Assembly: GCA_019262145.1 (NCBI GenBank)
Contig: CP076745.1
Location: 1,237,093 to 1,301,092 of the forward strand
Length of the DNA: 64,000 bases
Source: Candidatus Methanogranum gryphiswaldense
Lineage (GTDB): Archaea > Thermoplasmatota > Thermoplasmata > Methanomassiliicoccales > Methanomethylophilaceae
Reading direction: 5' to 3'
The notes beneath the pieces were generated by a model. It had not been told where the DNA came from. It saw only the letters and a program-made list of their open reading frames with translations, and did no database searches. The position numbers and the translations under genes were made by a program. Shown one piece after another: positions 26,507-35,006 of this stretch. The number at the start of each line of letters is the position of its first letter. The first letter of the stretch is position 1.

Positions 26507-26601
26507 TCTATCTTGACCTCATAGTAGATATCGTCTATCTACGCGTAGCGGTCGTGCCGTGCAGGCACGAAACAGCCGGAGACTCCCTATGTATCTTGAC
26601 C
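26507..26601. other. Cluster of short palindromes flanked by TATCTTGACC
   Basis: Between two copies of TATCTTGACC (26510-26519 and 26592-26601) lie three adjacent inverted repeats: TAGATA-TCGTC-TATCTA, CTACGCGTAG and CGTGCC-GTGCA-GGCACG. The stretch is clearly more GC-rich than its surroundings. It may be a small structured RNA, a regulatory site or the scar of a mobile element. The CGGAGAC at 26574-26580 resembles the core of the dispersed repeats. Confidence 0.35.
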
Positions 26602-26622
26602 GTCCTCCAATCAATGATTTTC

Positions 26623-26832
26623 TTATTTTAACAGTTCGGATCTCCTGTTCACGTTATTCATTATCTCCCTCAGTTCCTCTTCTCTTCTCTCAGGATCCTA
26701 TATTCTGTTGACATAACGCGGATCACATTCCATGAAATCCACGATATCAGCCATGACATTGTGTTCTGTCGCATCATAAATCGTGTCCATTATTTCTTCG
26801 TTCAATTCAGATATCATCCTTGTTATCATCAT
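26623..26832 (-). CDS. Small protein interrupted by an in-frame TAG (possible Pyl or nonsense)
   Basis: The frame opens at 26832 with MMITRMISELNEEI and reads 44 codons, then TAG (26698-26700), then 24 codons (DPERREEELREIMNNVNRRS...) to TAA. Both halves look like genuine charged, helical protein and codon phase is maintained. In an amber-recoding methanogen the TAG could be read as pyrrolysine, giving 69 residues. Otherwise it is a 44-residue product or a damaged antitoxin-like gene. A second ATG and an ATG after ACAAGG are alternative starts. Confidence 0.4.
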
Positions 26833-26946
26833 TCTCAACTTTCAATAACAATCAACAATGTTTTATTCAGATTAATTACAGTTAGTATAACTGACCAAAC
26901 TATTTTCTAAAATAGTATTATATAGTGTAAAAATCAGTTGAATTCG

Positions 26947-27798
26947 ATGGTCGATGTATATAATAACTTCTTAAAAACAATCAGCGATAAATTCAAAGCC
27001 TCCTTTAATGAAATACAGTCGGATTATAATTTCGATCTAGGCGATGAATTCGAAATAGCTGTTTGTAAAACACTAAATCGGATATTACCGAAAAAATATG
27101 GTGTTTGTCGTGGAACAGTTTTCACAATAGATGGAAGAACTTGCGGAGACGATATAATCATTTATGATCAACAAACATTTCCAACTCTCAGATTGTTAGA
27201 AGATGATCAATGCGCTCAGAAACAGCGTATTCCGATTGAGGCAGTAGTTGCTTATATCGAGGCGAAAAATACCATTGTTCTTGAAGATGGGTGCGGTAAT
27301 AGCCTTATGCACGCTGTTGAGCAAGCAGTAAAAATTAAAACTCTTGGTCGTAAAGAACATCCATTAGATGTACTCAATGGACAAATTGATCCAATTCCCG
27401 AATGTCTTAAAATTGAAAGAGATAAAAGATATCCGCAAATCAATAATCCCATATATACTTGCATATTTTCAAATGGAATACGTAAAAAACCAAAAACCAA
27501 AATACTCAATAATGTGGATGCGATTAAATTAATGGATGGTATGAGTTTAAAATTTGAAGAGTTTCATCCAGATCTACTTATCCTTAGTAATGATATTTTT
27601 TTACTTCCTGCAATAAATGGTTCATTTTGTTCTCCATTTTTTATGGAGGGACAATCTAAATTACATATTACTTTAGAAGAAAAAATGGCTTGGGGTATAG
27701 GAATATCTCTAATGTTTCATGCATTTGAAGATATTAGACTTAAATCTGAATGGAAGTGGACGGTTATAAAAAGTCTTGAACTACTAGAAGAACAATAA
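26947..27798 (+). CDS. DUF6602-like protein, predicted nuclease-fold
   Basis: 283 residues from ATG 26947 (a TTG three codons upstream is possible). It has the pattern GDEFEIAVCKTLNRILPKKY (about 34-53), CRGTVFTIDGRTCGDDIIIYD and then PIEAVVAYIEAKNT (about 97-110). The order E...GDDIIIYD...EAVxAxIEAK resembles the E-D-ExK core of restriction-endonuclease-like folds, seen in proteins annotated DUF6602. Known members occur near defence and restriction genes. Cleavage activity is inferred only. Confidence 0.6.
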   Translation: MVDVYNNFLKTISDKFKASFNEIQSDYNFDLGDEFEIAVCKTLNRILPKKYGVCRGTVFTIDGRTCGDDIIIYDQQTFPTLRLLEDDQCAQKQRIPIEAVVAYIEAKNTIVLEDGCGNSLMHAVEQAVKIKTLGRKEHPLDVLNGQIDPIPECLKIERDKRYPQINNPIYTCIFSNGIRKKPKTKILNNVDAIKLMDGMSLKFEEFHPDLLILSNDIFLLPAINGSFCSPFFMEGQSKLHITLEEKMAWGIGISLMFHAFEDIRLKSEWKWTVIKSLELLEEQ

Positions 27799-27801
27799 TA
27801 A

Positions 27802-28800
27802 TTATTTTTTCGATTTTATTGCGTAAATCTGTTCAAATTTATATTTTCCATATGGTGTATATTTCCATAATAATGAATTTCCAGCAATCTCATATTCTAT
27901 AATACCTAATGCTTTGAATTGCATTTTTATTATTTTTGTTATTTGATCTATATTTGTTATGCGATAACCATTCCATGGTTCAACTTCATAATATCCATTA
28001 AAATCATTTTCTAATAATCTATCTAATTGATTATCGTACAAATCAGATATTAATTCGAATCCAAAAATCTTCAACAATTCATTCCAAGATAGGGATATTT
28101 TTATTATATCCTCGTTTATTATCATGTCACCCTGAAATATTTCTAAAAAACAATTTATTTCATGTATTTCATCGTCCTTTGCAAGATCTTCAGTTCCTTC
28201 AGGAGCTTTTGTATTTATGTCGAGCAAATTTTCTTTTAGTTCTTTATTTTCATCTATTAATCCAATGTATTTCTTAGAAATTTCTGGAGGAATCGTATCT
28301 CCTCTTATCCAACCAACTGCTGGTTTTTCATCTTTGGTTTCGTCTATTGCTTTAAGAACCTCTAAGCAAAGATGGTATTTATTTTTCCAATGCCTTAGAT
28401 GATGACTGTCTGTTAATCTTTTTATAAATTGCGAATACTTTATTTTGCCTTCTTCTGTTTCTTCCTTTTTTTCAGATGGCATATCTTCGATATTTTCTGG
28501 TATAAAAACTAAAACTGGAATCTTTTTTTCTAATGCATACTCATATTCTTTTTCAGTATAGGATTTTCCATCCTTACAGGATCCATATCTACCGCCTACG
28601 ATTAAAACATAATAATCGCATTGATCCATTACTTTTTTGATATAACTGAATTGATCATCAGGCGATGCAGCAAATAATTCCATTCCCGATGGTATACAGT
28701 TTGCATCCAATAATGTTTGAAAAACGCCCATCCTTTCTTCTACTAAGTCTGTAAATGTTGAACTGACAAAAACCTGATATTTTACGGTATTATCAGCCAT
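27802..28800 (-). CDS. DUF4062 domain protein (TIR-like fold)
   Basis: 332 residues. The N-terminal domain matches DUF4062: YQVFVSSTFTDLVEERMGV (about 8-26), MELFAASPDDQFSYIKKVMD and CDYYVLIVGGRYGS (about 60-73). DUF4062 commonly serves as the N-terminal module of NTPase or effector proteins in bacterial and archaeal defence. The rest is helical and ends in a winged-helix-looking segment (about 270-332). It converges on the DUF6602-like gene with a 3-base gap and is preceded by an RHH gene on the same strand. Confidence 0.75.
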   Translation of the reverse strand: MADNTVKYQVFVSSTFTDLVEERMGVFQTLLDANCIPSGMELFAASPDDQFSYIKKVMDQCDYYVLIVGGRYGSCKDGKSYTEKEYEYALEKKIPVLVFIPENIEDMPSEKKEETEEGKIKYSQFIKRLTDSHHLRHWKNKYHLCLEVLKAIDETKDEKPAVGWIRGDTIPPEISKKYIGLIDENKELKENLLDINTKAPEGTEDLAKDDEIHEINCFLEIFQGDMIINEDIIKISLSWNELLKIFGFELISDLYDNQLDRLLENDFNGYYEVEPWNGYRITNIDQITKIIKMQFKALGIIEYEIAGNSLLWKYTPYGKYKFEQIYAIKSKK

Positions 28801-28839
28801 ATTATCAGTCCTTATTCAAATTTCTGCTCACCGACATCT

Positions 28840-29064
28840 TTATTTTGCCGTATCTAAACTGATTTCGCCGTTTTCAGAAAATTTGATGCCTTTTCTTTCA
28901 GCTAAAAGTTTTATCCTATACGCTTCGTATTGTCTTAACGCAGCGATAATGTAATCATTTCTACTTGAAAAATCTCCGGAAGATATTATATCTTCTTCGA
29001 TTCTGGATAGTAAACCTTCTGGTATCTTTACTGAGGTTGCTTTTGTTCTTTCTTCTCTATCCAT
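28840..29064 (-). CDS. Ribbon-helix-helix DNA-binding protein
   Basis: 74 residues. KATSVKIPEGLLSRIEED then the helix and NDYIIAALRQYEAYRI form a ribbon-helix-helix fold (about 8-55) like CopG and ParD antitoxins. It lies 39 bases upstream of the DUF4062 gene on the same strand, so it probably represses the pair; a toxin-antitoxin-like arrangement is possible. The intervening region carries no terminator. Confidence 0.75.
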   Translation of the reverse strand: MDREERTKATSVKIPEGLLSRIEEDIISSGDFSSRNDYIIAALRQYEAYRIKLLAERKGIKFSENGEISLDTAK

Positions 29065-29298
29065 TGTATTTCAATTGAGTTTTCCTTTTAACTAGTTTGG
29101 TATTTCTTATGTGTTTTAAATGTAATATTTATATAATCTATATTTTATTTGAAATACTGAGGTTGCAACCGACACCCGATGCAAATGATATGGAATCAGA
29201 GTATCTGGCAAGATAATATTTACAATTTTTACGTAAAAAAATCTAATAATAAAAAATAACCCAAATGAAAAATCTACCAACAGAATGAATCAGAATAG
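29065..29298. other. Intergenic, AT-rich
   Basis: No ORF or clear structure. It holds the RHH gene's upstream region and ends at the 3' end of tRNA-Glu. I found no duplicated tRNA 3' end that would mark an attachment site. Confidence 0.4.
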
Positions 29299-29371
29299 TG
29301 CTCCCGCCGGGATTTGAACCCGAGTCGAAGCCTCGAGAGGGCTTCATGATTGGCCGCTACACTACAGGAGC
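29299..29371 (-). tRNA. tRNA-Glu (CTC)
   Basis: 73 bases with a complete cloverleaf. Acceptor GCTCCTG pairs with CGGGAGC, anticodon stem AAGCC/GGCTT with loop CTCTCGA (anticodon CTC), and T-loop TTCAAAT. The 3' CCA is not encoded. It marks the right boundary of the AT-rich accessory region. Confidence 0.95.
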
Positions 29372-29497
29372 TGTAACTCCACCCATACGAAGGTCATTAA
29401 TAAAGATTTCGAAAAGCGTTCATGTCACTGGATTACCCACTACAAACGGTGTGGATGATACTAAGCTTTAAATTCATGGCAATACAATCCTTACATC

Positions 29498-30046
29498 ATG
29501 TCTGAACAATTCTGCACCCAATGTGGTACTATAATCGCAGATGATGCCCAGTTCTGTCCCAAATGCGGGAAAGCGGTCGAAGGCCGTGATGCCGCAACAA
29601 AGGAAAAACAACAGATCGCGCAATTCCAGAATGCAATCAACGAGTCTAGAATAGGCTGGCTCGTGTTCCTTCTGGCGATATACTCGATACCTGCCATCAT
29701 CATAGGACTCTATTACGCTATTGACCCATCAGCTATGGCCAACGCGGCATGGAACAACGAATCGATCAAACAATGGCTTATTGATAACAATATAACCTAC
29801 GACCAGTTGGTTAATTATTTCCGTTACTTCGGATACATAATCATCGCAAGCGGTGCAATGGTCCTCGTCAGCCTGATATGCACATGGAAGCGCACAGCCT
29901 GGAAGATCGCATTCATCGCATGCATGATCGGATCGTTCCTTTGCTTTTTCTCCATATTCGGTATCATCATCGGCCTTCTGGTCTCTTGGATGATCTATGG
30001 CACAAAGGATCTTTACGTCAACGACAAATCAATCTCCAAAACGTGA
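29498..30046 (+). CDS. Zinc-ribbon membrane protein
   Basis: 182 residues. An N-terminal zinc ribbon (FCTQCGTIIADDAQFCPKCG, about 4-23) is followed by a polar linker and three membrane segments (about 52-73, 110-130 and 135-165). This zinc_ribbon_2-plus-helices layout is common in archaea, with no assigned role. It reads toward nadE (convergent). Confidence 0.75.
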   Translation: MSEQFCTQCGTIIADDAQFCPKCGKAVEGRDAATKEKQQIAQFQNAINESRIGWLVFLLAIYSIPAIIIGLYYAIDPSAMANAAWNNESIKQWLIDNNITYDQLVNYFRYFGYIIIASGAMVLVSLICTWKRTAWKIAFIACMIGSFLCFFSIFGIIIGLLVSWMIYGTKDLYVNDKSISKT

Positions 30047-30085
30047 ACATCTGAAAGTTAAACCTTTTAAACCCTTTCCATTTTT

Positions 30086-30880
30086 TCAAGCATTGAATCT
30101 TTTATCTGGACAATAAGCGGACACTCTCTTATGCTCCATCGCTGAGATCCTGTCCCTTGTTTCCCTGACCTTGAACACCGATACGCCTGTATCTTTGGAT
30201 ATGTCCTCATCGGTCATCGAAAGTGCTATGCCGTTGAGAACAAGATCGAGATCATGATAGGTTATGCCCATCTCACCCTCATCCGTCTGGCCTTCCCACA
30301 ACCCTGCAGTAGGTATCTTGTCAATGAACACCTGAGGCACGGCCAATAACTTGGCCAACTGCCAGACCTGCGTCTTATAAAGGTCTATCATAGGCGCCAC
30401 ATCCGCTGCACCGTCACCGAACTTGGTGAAATATCCCATCATCAGCTCGCTCCTATTGGAAGTTCCCACCACAAGATAGTTCTTCTTCCTGGCAATGTTA
30501 TAGAGAACGATCATCCTGCATCTGGCGGAGATGTTGCCTCTCTCCAGCTGAGAACCCTGATCGGTGAAAAGGGCCGCCGTGAAAGCATCAACTGCTGGCT
30601 GTATGTCCACCACCTTGTATGTTGTGCCCCATCTGTTGCTGAGGACCTTGGTGGACTTGTAATCATCCAGGGGCGTAACTGATGTCGGCATGAAGATATT
30701 GATGACATTCTTTGCACCTAAGGCTTCGATACACAATTTCGTGATCGTTGCAGAATCAATGCCTCCGCTGAGACCTACCACTGCTCCCTTGCATCCTGCC
30801 CTCTTAACAGTGTCCCTGATGAAATCGACCAGCGCCCTGGCGTCATCCTCGTTCATTTCGCGCAACTCGGTGCCTGCCAT
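30086..30880 (-). CDS. nadE: NH3-dependent NAD+ synthase
   Basis: Final step of NAD synthesis: amidation of deamido-NAD. The 264-residue protein has the PP-loop VGLSGGIDSATI (about 35-46) and later SNRSELMMGYFTKFGDGA. There is no N-terminal glutaminase domain, so free ammonia is the nitrogen source. ATG 30880 is preferred; a TTG five codons upstream also opens the frame. Divergent from a nitrilase-family gene. Confidence 0.95.
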   Translation of the reverse strand: MAGTELREMNEDDARALVDFIRDTVKRAGCKGAVVGLSGGIDSATITKLCIEALGAKNVINIFMPTSVTPLDDYKSTKVLSNRWGTTYKVVDIQPAVDAFTAALFTDQGSQLERGNISARCRMIVLYNIARKKNYLVVGTSNRSELMMGYFTKFGDGAADVAPMIDLYKTQVWQLAKLLAVPQVFIDKIPTAGLWEGQTDEGEMGITYHDLDLVLNGIALSMTDEDISKDTGVSVFKVRETRDRISAMEHKRVSAYCPDKRFNA

Positions 30881-31001
30881 AGGAAGCGTATCCAATTATT
30901 GATAGAAAAACATGTCTGGTGACCTATATCTTAACTGTACATGGGAACAACATTCCGTTAGACCCGAAACACATAATAAAGAAGATTCCATCAGGTTATA
31001 C

Positions 31002-31772
31002 ATGGGAGTAAGAATCGCCTTGTGTCAGATACCTGCGAACACTGGCAGTGTCGGGACCAACTTAGACCGTATAATGAGCACAATAACACAGACCAAGGCG
31101 GACATCTATGTATTTCCAGAGCTTTTTTTGACAGGATATGGCACCGATTATGTGCCATTGAAGAACGATGTCGAATACGCCCTCGACAAGATCTCCCTGT
31201 GGTGTTCTGAGAACGATATCGCCATAGCTGTCGGTTCCCCCGCGTTCGTGGAAGGGGCCATCAAGAATTCACTCTATTTCATTACTCAGAACAAGGTCGT
31301 ACGTTACGATAAGATATACCTCGCAAAATTCGGGATATATTGCGAATCCATGTTCGTCCAAGGTAACAAACCAGCCATGGCAGAATTCAAAGGCATGAAA
31401 TTCGGTCTTTCCATATGCTATGACCTATTCTTCCCCGAGATCTCCAGATTCTATGCTATGAACGGCGCCGACGTCAACATATGTGTTGCGGCATCGGCAG
31501 AACCTTCCAAAGAATATTACGAGAAGATAGCGCCAGCGAGATCGTTGGAGAATGTCATGTACACCATATTCGTGAACAACATCGGTAAATACGGTACAAC
31601 GAAGATGTTCGGCCATTCCCGCCTAATAGGCCCACTCGGGAACACGATAAGCGAGGCCGATGACCGTGAGGACATCAGATGCGTCTATGTTGACAAAGAA
31701 GTGATCAAGAATTCACGCAAGATAAGAAGACACATGACCGATCTGAGAAAGGACATCGACTGGAAGATATGA
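31002..31772 (+). CDS. Carbon-nitrogen hydrolase (nitrilase superfamily)
   Basis: 256 residues from ATG 31002; the in-frame ATG at 30912 would add 30 residues without family resemblance. The catalytic Glu-Lys-Cys triad is visible: VFPELFLTGY (Glu43), KIYLAKFG (Lys about 107-112) and GLSICYDLFFPE (Cys about 142). Substrate unknown; family members hydrolyse amides or nitriles or form part of glutamine-dependent synthases. Being divergent from an NAD synthase that lacks a glutaminase domain is suggestive, since nitrilase domains serve as glutaminases in fused NadE, but this is inference. Confidence 0.85.
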   Translation: MGVRIALCQIPANTGSVGTNLDRIMSTITQTKADIYVFPELFLTGYGTDYVPLKNDVEYALDKISLWCSENDIAIAVGSPAFVEGAIKNSLYFITQNKVVRYDKIYLAKFGIYCESMFVQGNKPAMAEFKGMKFGLSICYDLFFPEISRFYAMNGADVNICVAASAEPSKEYYEKIAPARSLENVMYTIFVNNIGKYGTTKMFGHSRLIGPLGNTISEADDREDIRCVYVDKEVIKNSRKIRRHMTDLRKDIDWKI

Positions 31773-33605
31773 TCAATATTCTACCAGATCGCCCAACTTT
31801 ATGTACCTCGCGTTCAACCATTTGGCCAATTTCAACGCGTCCTTCTTCCACAGGCCGTCACTCGAATCGATGACCGTCCATTCAGTATTGGGAAGGTTCA
31901 TGATCGGTGCGATCTTCTTCAGTTCCGAGATCGGTTCCATCCCAGGAACTGCAGACACGTTACCTTGGCCATCCGTGATTATTATCACATAACATCTCTC
32001 ATCCGGATGCTTCCTCAGATAATTCATCAGATAATCCCTTGCTGTCAAAAGAGCAAGATTCAACGGAGTAGAATCTCCGGTGGGTGTATTTGCCAAGGTC
32101 TCGCATATGGTCTCCACAGAACGGGTGAACGGTACTATCAGATCCGCCCTGTCTGATCTGAATGTCATCAGTGCCACCTTGTCCCTCTTGACATAACTAT
32201 CCGTCAACATGGACCTTATAGCTCCCTGGACCACTGCCATCATGTTGCCTACTACAAGCGACCCGCTGACGTCCACCATGAATAAGAAGGAACACGAATC
32301 ACGTTTGATCCTGACCTTCTCACGTATATCCTGGGACTCGATAACGAGACTCAGACCGTTGGATTCCCTTGCTTTCTGATGTGGTGCCGCCGCCCTGACT
32401 GTGGCATCGAAGGCCGGGTCACCGGTCTTTCCATTGGGTATCCTGAATCCCTGATACCTGCCAGAATTCTTTTTGCTGGATCTGTCGACCCTTTTGGTCT
32501 TTATACCGACCATCTCATGAAGGCGTATCGCTTCGAACTCAACTATCTGGTCTATGGTCTTCTTAATATCATCACATAGGTCTGTGCTGTTTCCAATGGG
32601 CACCGTTGTTTTTGGTTCGAGATCCCTTACAACTATACTGCTCTCATCTATGTCTTCAACATTCACATCGGTCTCGACGAGCTCCATCACATCCACATCA
32701 TCGAGTTCCAGAACATTCTCTGCCTCCACCTGATCCTCGACCTCTCTGTCCGTTCTCCTATGGGAAAGACACATTATCGATGCTTCACGTATATCATTGT
32801 CAGAAACAGAGGCCCTGGCATCCAAAGCGGCCAATACCTTCGAGACCCTTGCAACGGCGATATCGCCGCGATGTCCCTTTACGCCTAGTTCCTCGCATAT
32901 GCGTGCGATGGTTGTAAGGTCCCCATGTGTGAGAACAATGCCCGAGATCGTTGATCTGGCCGTCTTTATCCTGTTTGCCTCTGCCACATCATGTTCATCA
33001 TAATCAGATGAGAAAACAGAGGGGTCCTCGCGGAATCCCAATTCCACCGAGGTTATGTCGGCTCTGACCCCTATCTCCTTTTCAGGAAAGACACTCACAC
33101 ATATGTCGAATCTGTCCGATATAGCACCAGATATCTCTTTCTCTGCTGGGTCCATCGTAGCCATGACAGTGGTACTTAGAGGATATTCTGCTGAGACGCC
33201 CTCCCTCTCGACTATGACCTCACCAGACAGTACGCACTCCATCAGAGCGCTTACCGTCCTCTGATCGAAAAGATTGATATTGTCCACATACAGCATGTTG
33301 CCGTCAGCGCGCTTTAGAAGACCGCCTAGAACTACAGTACGCCCCTCTTTTATGGCCTTTTCCAGATCCAATCCTCCGAACAGCTGTTCGTCGGATATGT
33401 TCTGTGGGACCTCCACCATCTTTTTGCCCTGTACAAGATTCGAGAACGATCTCACAAGAACGCTTTTTGCAGTGCCAGAGGGCCCCCTTATAAGAACCCC
33501 TTTTATGCGATCGTCCACTGCAGCGCACATCAAGGCTTTCTTGGCAAGGTCCATACCGACAACGGCCGAGAAAGGAAGACCCTCTCTCAAAGATTGCTTA
33601 GACAT
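31773..33605 (-). CDS. Mg-chelatase subunit D-like AAA+/VWA protein
   Basis: 610 residues: an AAA+ domain (about 10-290) with Walker A GPSGTAKSVL, an acidic linker (about 295-350), and a C-terminal VWA domain (about 430-605) with the MIDAS motif MVDVSGSL. The Walker B region LYVDNINLFD has Asn in place of the usual Glu, as in inactive D-type subunits. It overlaps the upstream I-like gene by 19 bases. The pair resembles ChlD/ChlI or the small subunits of CobN cobaltochelatase. No large chelatase subunit is in the window. Confidence 0.85.
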   Translation of the reverse strand: MSKQSLREGLPFSAVVGMDLAKKALMCAAVDDRIKGVLIRGPSGTAKSVLVRSFSNLVQGKKMVEVPQNISDEQLFGGLDLEKAIKEGRTVVLGGLLKRADGNMLYVDNINLFDQRTVSALMECVLSGEVIVEREGVSAEYPLSTTVMATMDPAEKEISGAISDRFDICVSVFPEKEIGVRADITSVELGFREDPSVFSSDYDEHDVAEANRIKTARSTISGIVLTHGDLTTIARICEELGVKGHRGDIAVARVSKVLAALDARASVSDNDIREASIMCLSHRRTDREVEDQVEAENVLELDDVDVMELVETDVNVEDIDESSIVVRDLEPKTTVPIGNSTDLCDDIKKTIDQIVEFEAIRLHEMVGIKTKRVDRSSKKNSGRYQGFRIPNGKTGDPAFDATVRAAAPHQKARESNGLSLVIESQDIREKVRIKRDSCSFLFMVDVSGSLVVGNMMAVVQGAIRSMLTDSYVKRDKVALMTFRSDRADLIVPFTRSVETICETLANTPTGDSTPLNLALLTARDYLMNYLRKHPDERCYVIIITDGQGNVSAVPGMEPISELKKIAPIMNLPNTEWTVIDSSDGLWKKDALKLAKWLNARYIKLGDLVEY

Positions 33606-34618
33606 TCCTCTAACTCTCTCCTGTCGAACTTTGTATCCTCGAAAGGTTTCCTCTTGATACGATGACTCAGCACCATGGGTGCGACGATAGCGAGGTCCTC
33701 TTTGGTTACACTGTCCCTGCCTTCGAAAGCTGCGTTCGCCCTTGCCGCCCTCACTAACGTTATATCGGCCCTGTGACCTTCCATGTCGAAATGCATTGCA
33801 ATCTCGGATGCCATTACGACGGTGCTCCTGTCCACCTTGATACCCAGCACTCTTTCTCTTGCATCCTTTATCTTATTACGGAGCTCGACGGTTTCTTTTT
33901 TGTATTTCTCCGTGAAGGCCACTGGGTCTGAATCGAATTCCAATCTGCGCATGACCACTTCAGCCCTATATTCGATGGTCCTCTCCCCGATTATCTCCAC
34001 ACAGAGTCCAAATCTGTCCAATAATTGAGGTCTCAGATCTCCTTCCTCCGGATTCATTGAACCTACCAGTATGAACTTCGAAGGATGGGAGAATGAAACT
34101 CCTTCTCTTTCGACGTAATTGACGCCCATCGCCGCGGAATCTAAGAGCAGATCTACAATATGGTCATCTAAAAGATTGACCTCATCCACGTACAGAAGAT
34201 TTCTGTTCGCCTGTGCCAGTACACCCGGTTCGAACTTTTTTTGACCAGTCTGCAGAACATGTTCCAGATCCAATGTGCCTGCCACACGGTCCTCTGTCGC
34301 ACTCAACGGAAGTTCGACAACACGCATTGGCATTACCTCGATATCGTATTTTTTGGAATGATATCTCTCTGAACATTCTGCACACATGTTATTCTTATTT
34401 TTTGGGTCACAATGAAAAGGACACCCTTTGATGTACTCCACTTCTGGAAGCACCTGCACCAAAGACCTGATCGTGGTTGATTTGGCGGTTCCTTTTTCGC
34501 CTTTCACAAGAACGCCGCCTATTCCTGGATCCACGATATTCAACAACAAAGCCCTTTTCATATCTTCCTGTCCCACTATAGCGGCGAATGGAAACAGATT
34601 CTGACCTATGGACGACAT
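33587..34618 (-). CDS. Mg-chelatase subunit I-like AAA+ ATPase
   Basis: 343 residues. Walker A VKGEKGTAKSTT (about 36-47), a four-cysteine insert CPFHCDPKNKNNMCAEC (about 61-77, Fe-S or Zn) absent from plant ChlI, Walker B LLYVDEVNLLDD (about 142-153) and sensor/arginine-finger motifs SMNPEEGDLRPQLLDRFGL. Active ATPase partner of the D-like protein. Likely substrates are metal-tetrapyrrole chelation (corrinoid or F430-type pathways) or remodelling by a MoxR-like mechanism. Confidence 0.87.
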   Translation of the reverse strand: MSSIGQNLFPFAAIVGQEDMKRALLLNIVDPGIGGVLVKGEKGTAKSTTIRSLVQVLPEVEYIKGCPFHCDPKNKNNMCAECSERYHSKKYDIEVMPMRVVELPLSATEDRVAGTLDLEHVLQTGQKKFEPGVLAQANRNLLYVDEVNLLDDHIVDLLLDSAAMGVNYVEREGVSFSHPSKFILVGSMNPEEGDLRPQLLDRFGLCVEIIGERTIEYRAEVVMRRLEFDSDPVAFTEKYKKETVELRNKIKDARERVLGIKVDRSTVVMASEIAMHFDMEGHRADITLVRAARANAAFEGRDSVTKEDLAIVAPMVLSHRIKRKPFEDTKFDRRELEECLSNL

Positions 34619-34837
34619 CTTATCAAAATCAAAATTACATCATCGGGACTTAAACATGATGTGCTGGATGTAAACAACGTTACAACCAATGTTTGCTAAT
34701 GTCTATGATAAAACAATTAAAAACGATGTATATCTGCGCGCATTGCTATAATTCCAAAGTTATTCTCCATTATTTCTAATCTATTTTTCTGGCTTCCACA
34801 AAAACTTATAAATGTGAAGCATTTAACGGTGACCTAG
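34619..34837. other. Upstream region of the chelatase pair and tRNA-Ser
   Basis: No ORF. The tRNA-Ser TATA box TTATAAAT (34806-34813) lies 25-32 bases before the mature 5' end, the expected archaeal spacing. Confidence 0.5.
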
Positions 34838-34922
34838 GCCGAGATAGCCCAGCCCGGTAAGGCGCGAGCCTGGAAAGCTCGTGGGAGTCTTTCCCTCGGG
34901 AGTTCGAATCTCCCTCTCGGCG
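34838..34922 (+). tRNA. tRNA-Ser (GGA)
   Basis: Class II tRNA of 85 bases: acceptor GCCGAGA/TCTCGGC, anticodon stem CGAGC/GCTCG with loop CTGGAAA (anticodon GGA), long variable arm and T-loop TTCGAAT. CCA is encoded at 34923-34925. Confidence 0.95.
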
Positions 34923-35006
34923 CCATTCCCTTAAAAAAATAAAAGTATTTTTCCTTTATATCATTAAAAAACCGTATTCATGAAAATTCTTTGAATAAAA
35001 CTGGAT

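Noticed and set aside
29065-29371. Integration site at tRNA-Glu
   Set aside because: The island ends there, but I found no duplicate of the tRNA 3' end and no integrase, so an att site is not claimed.
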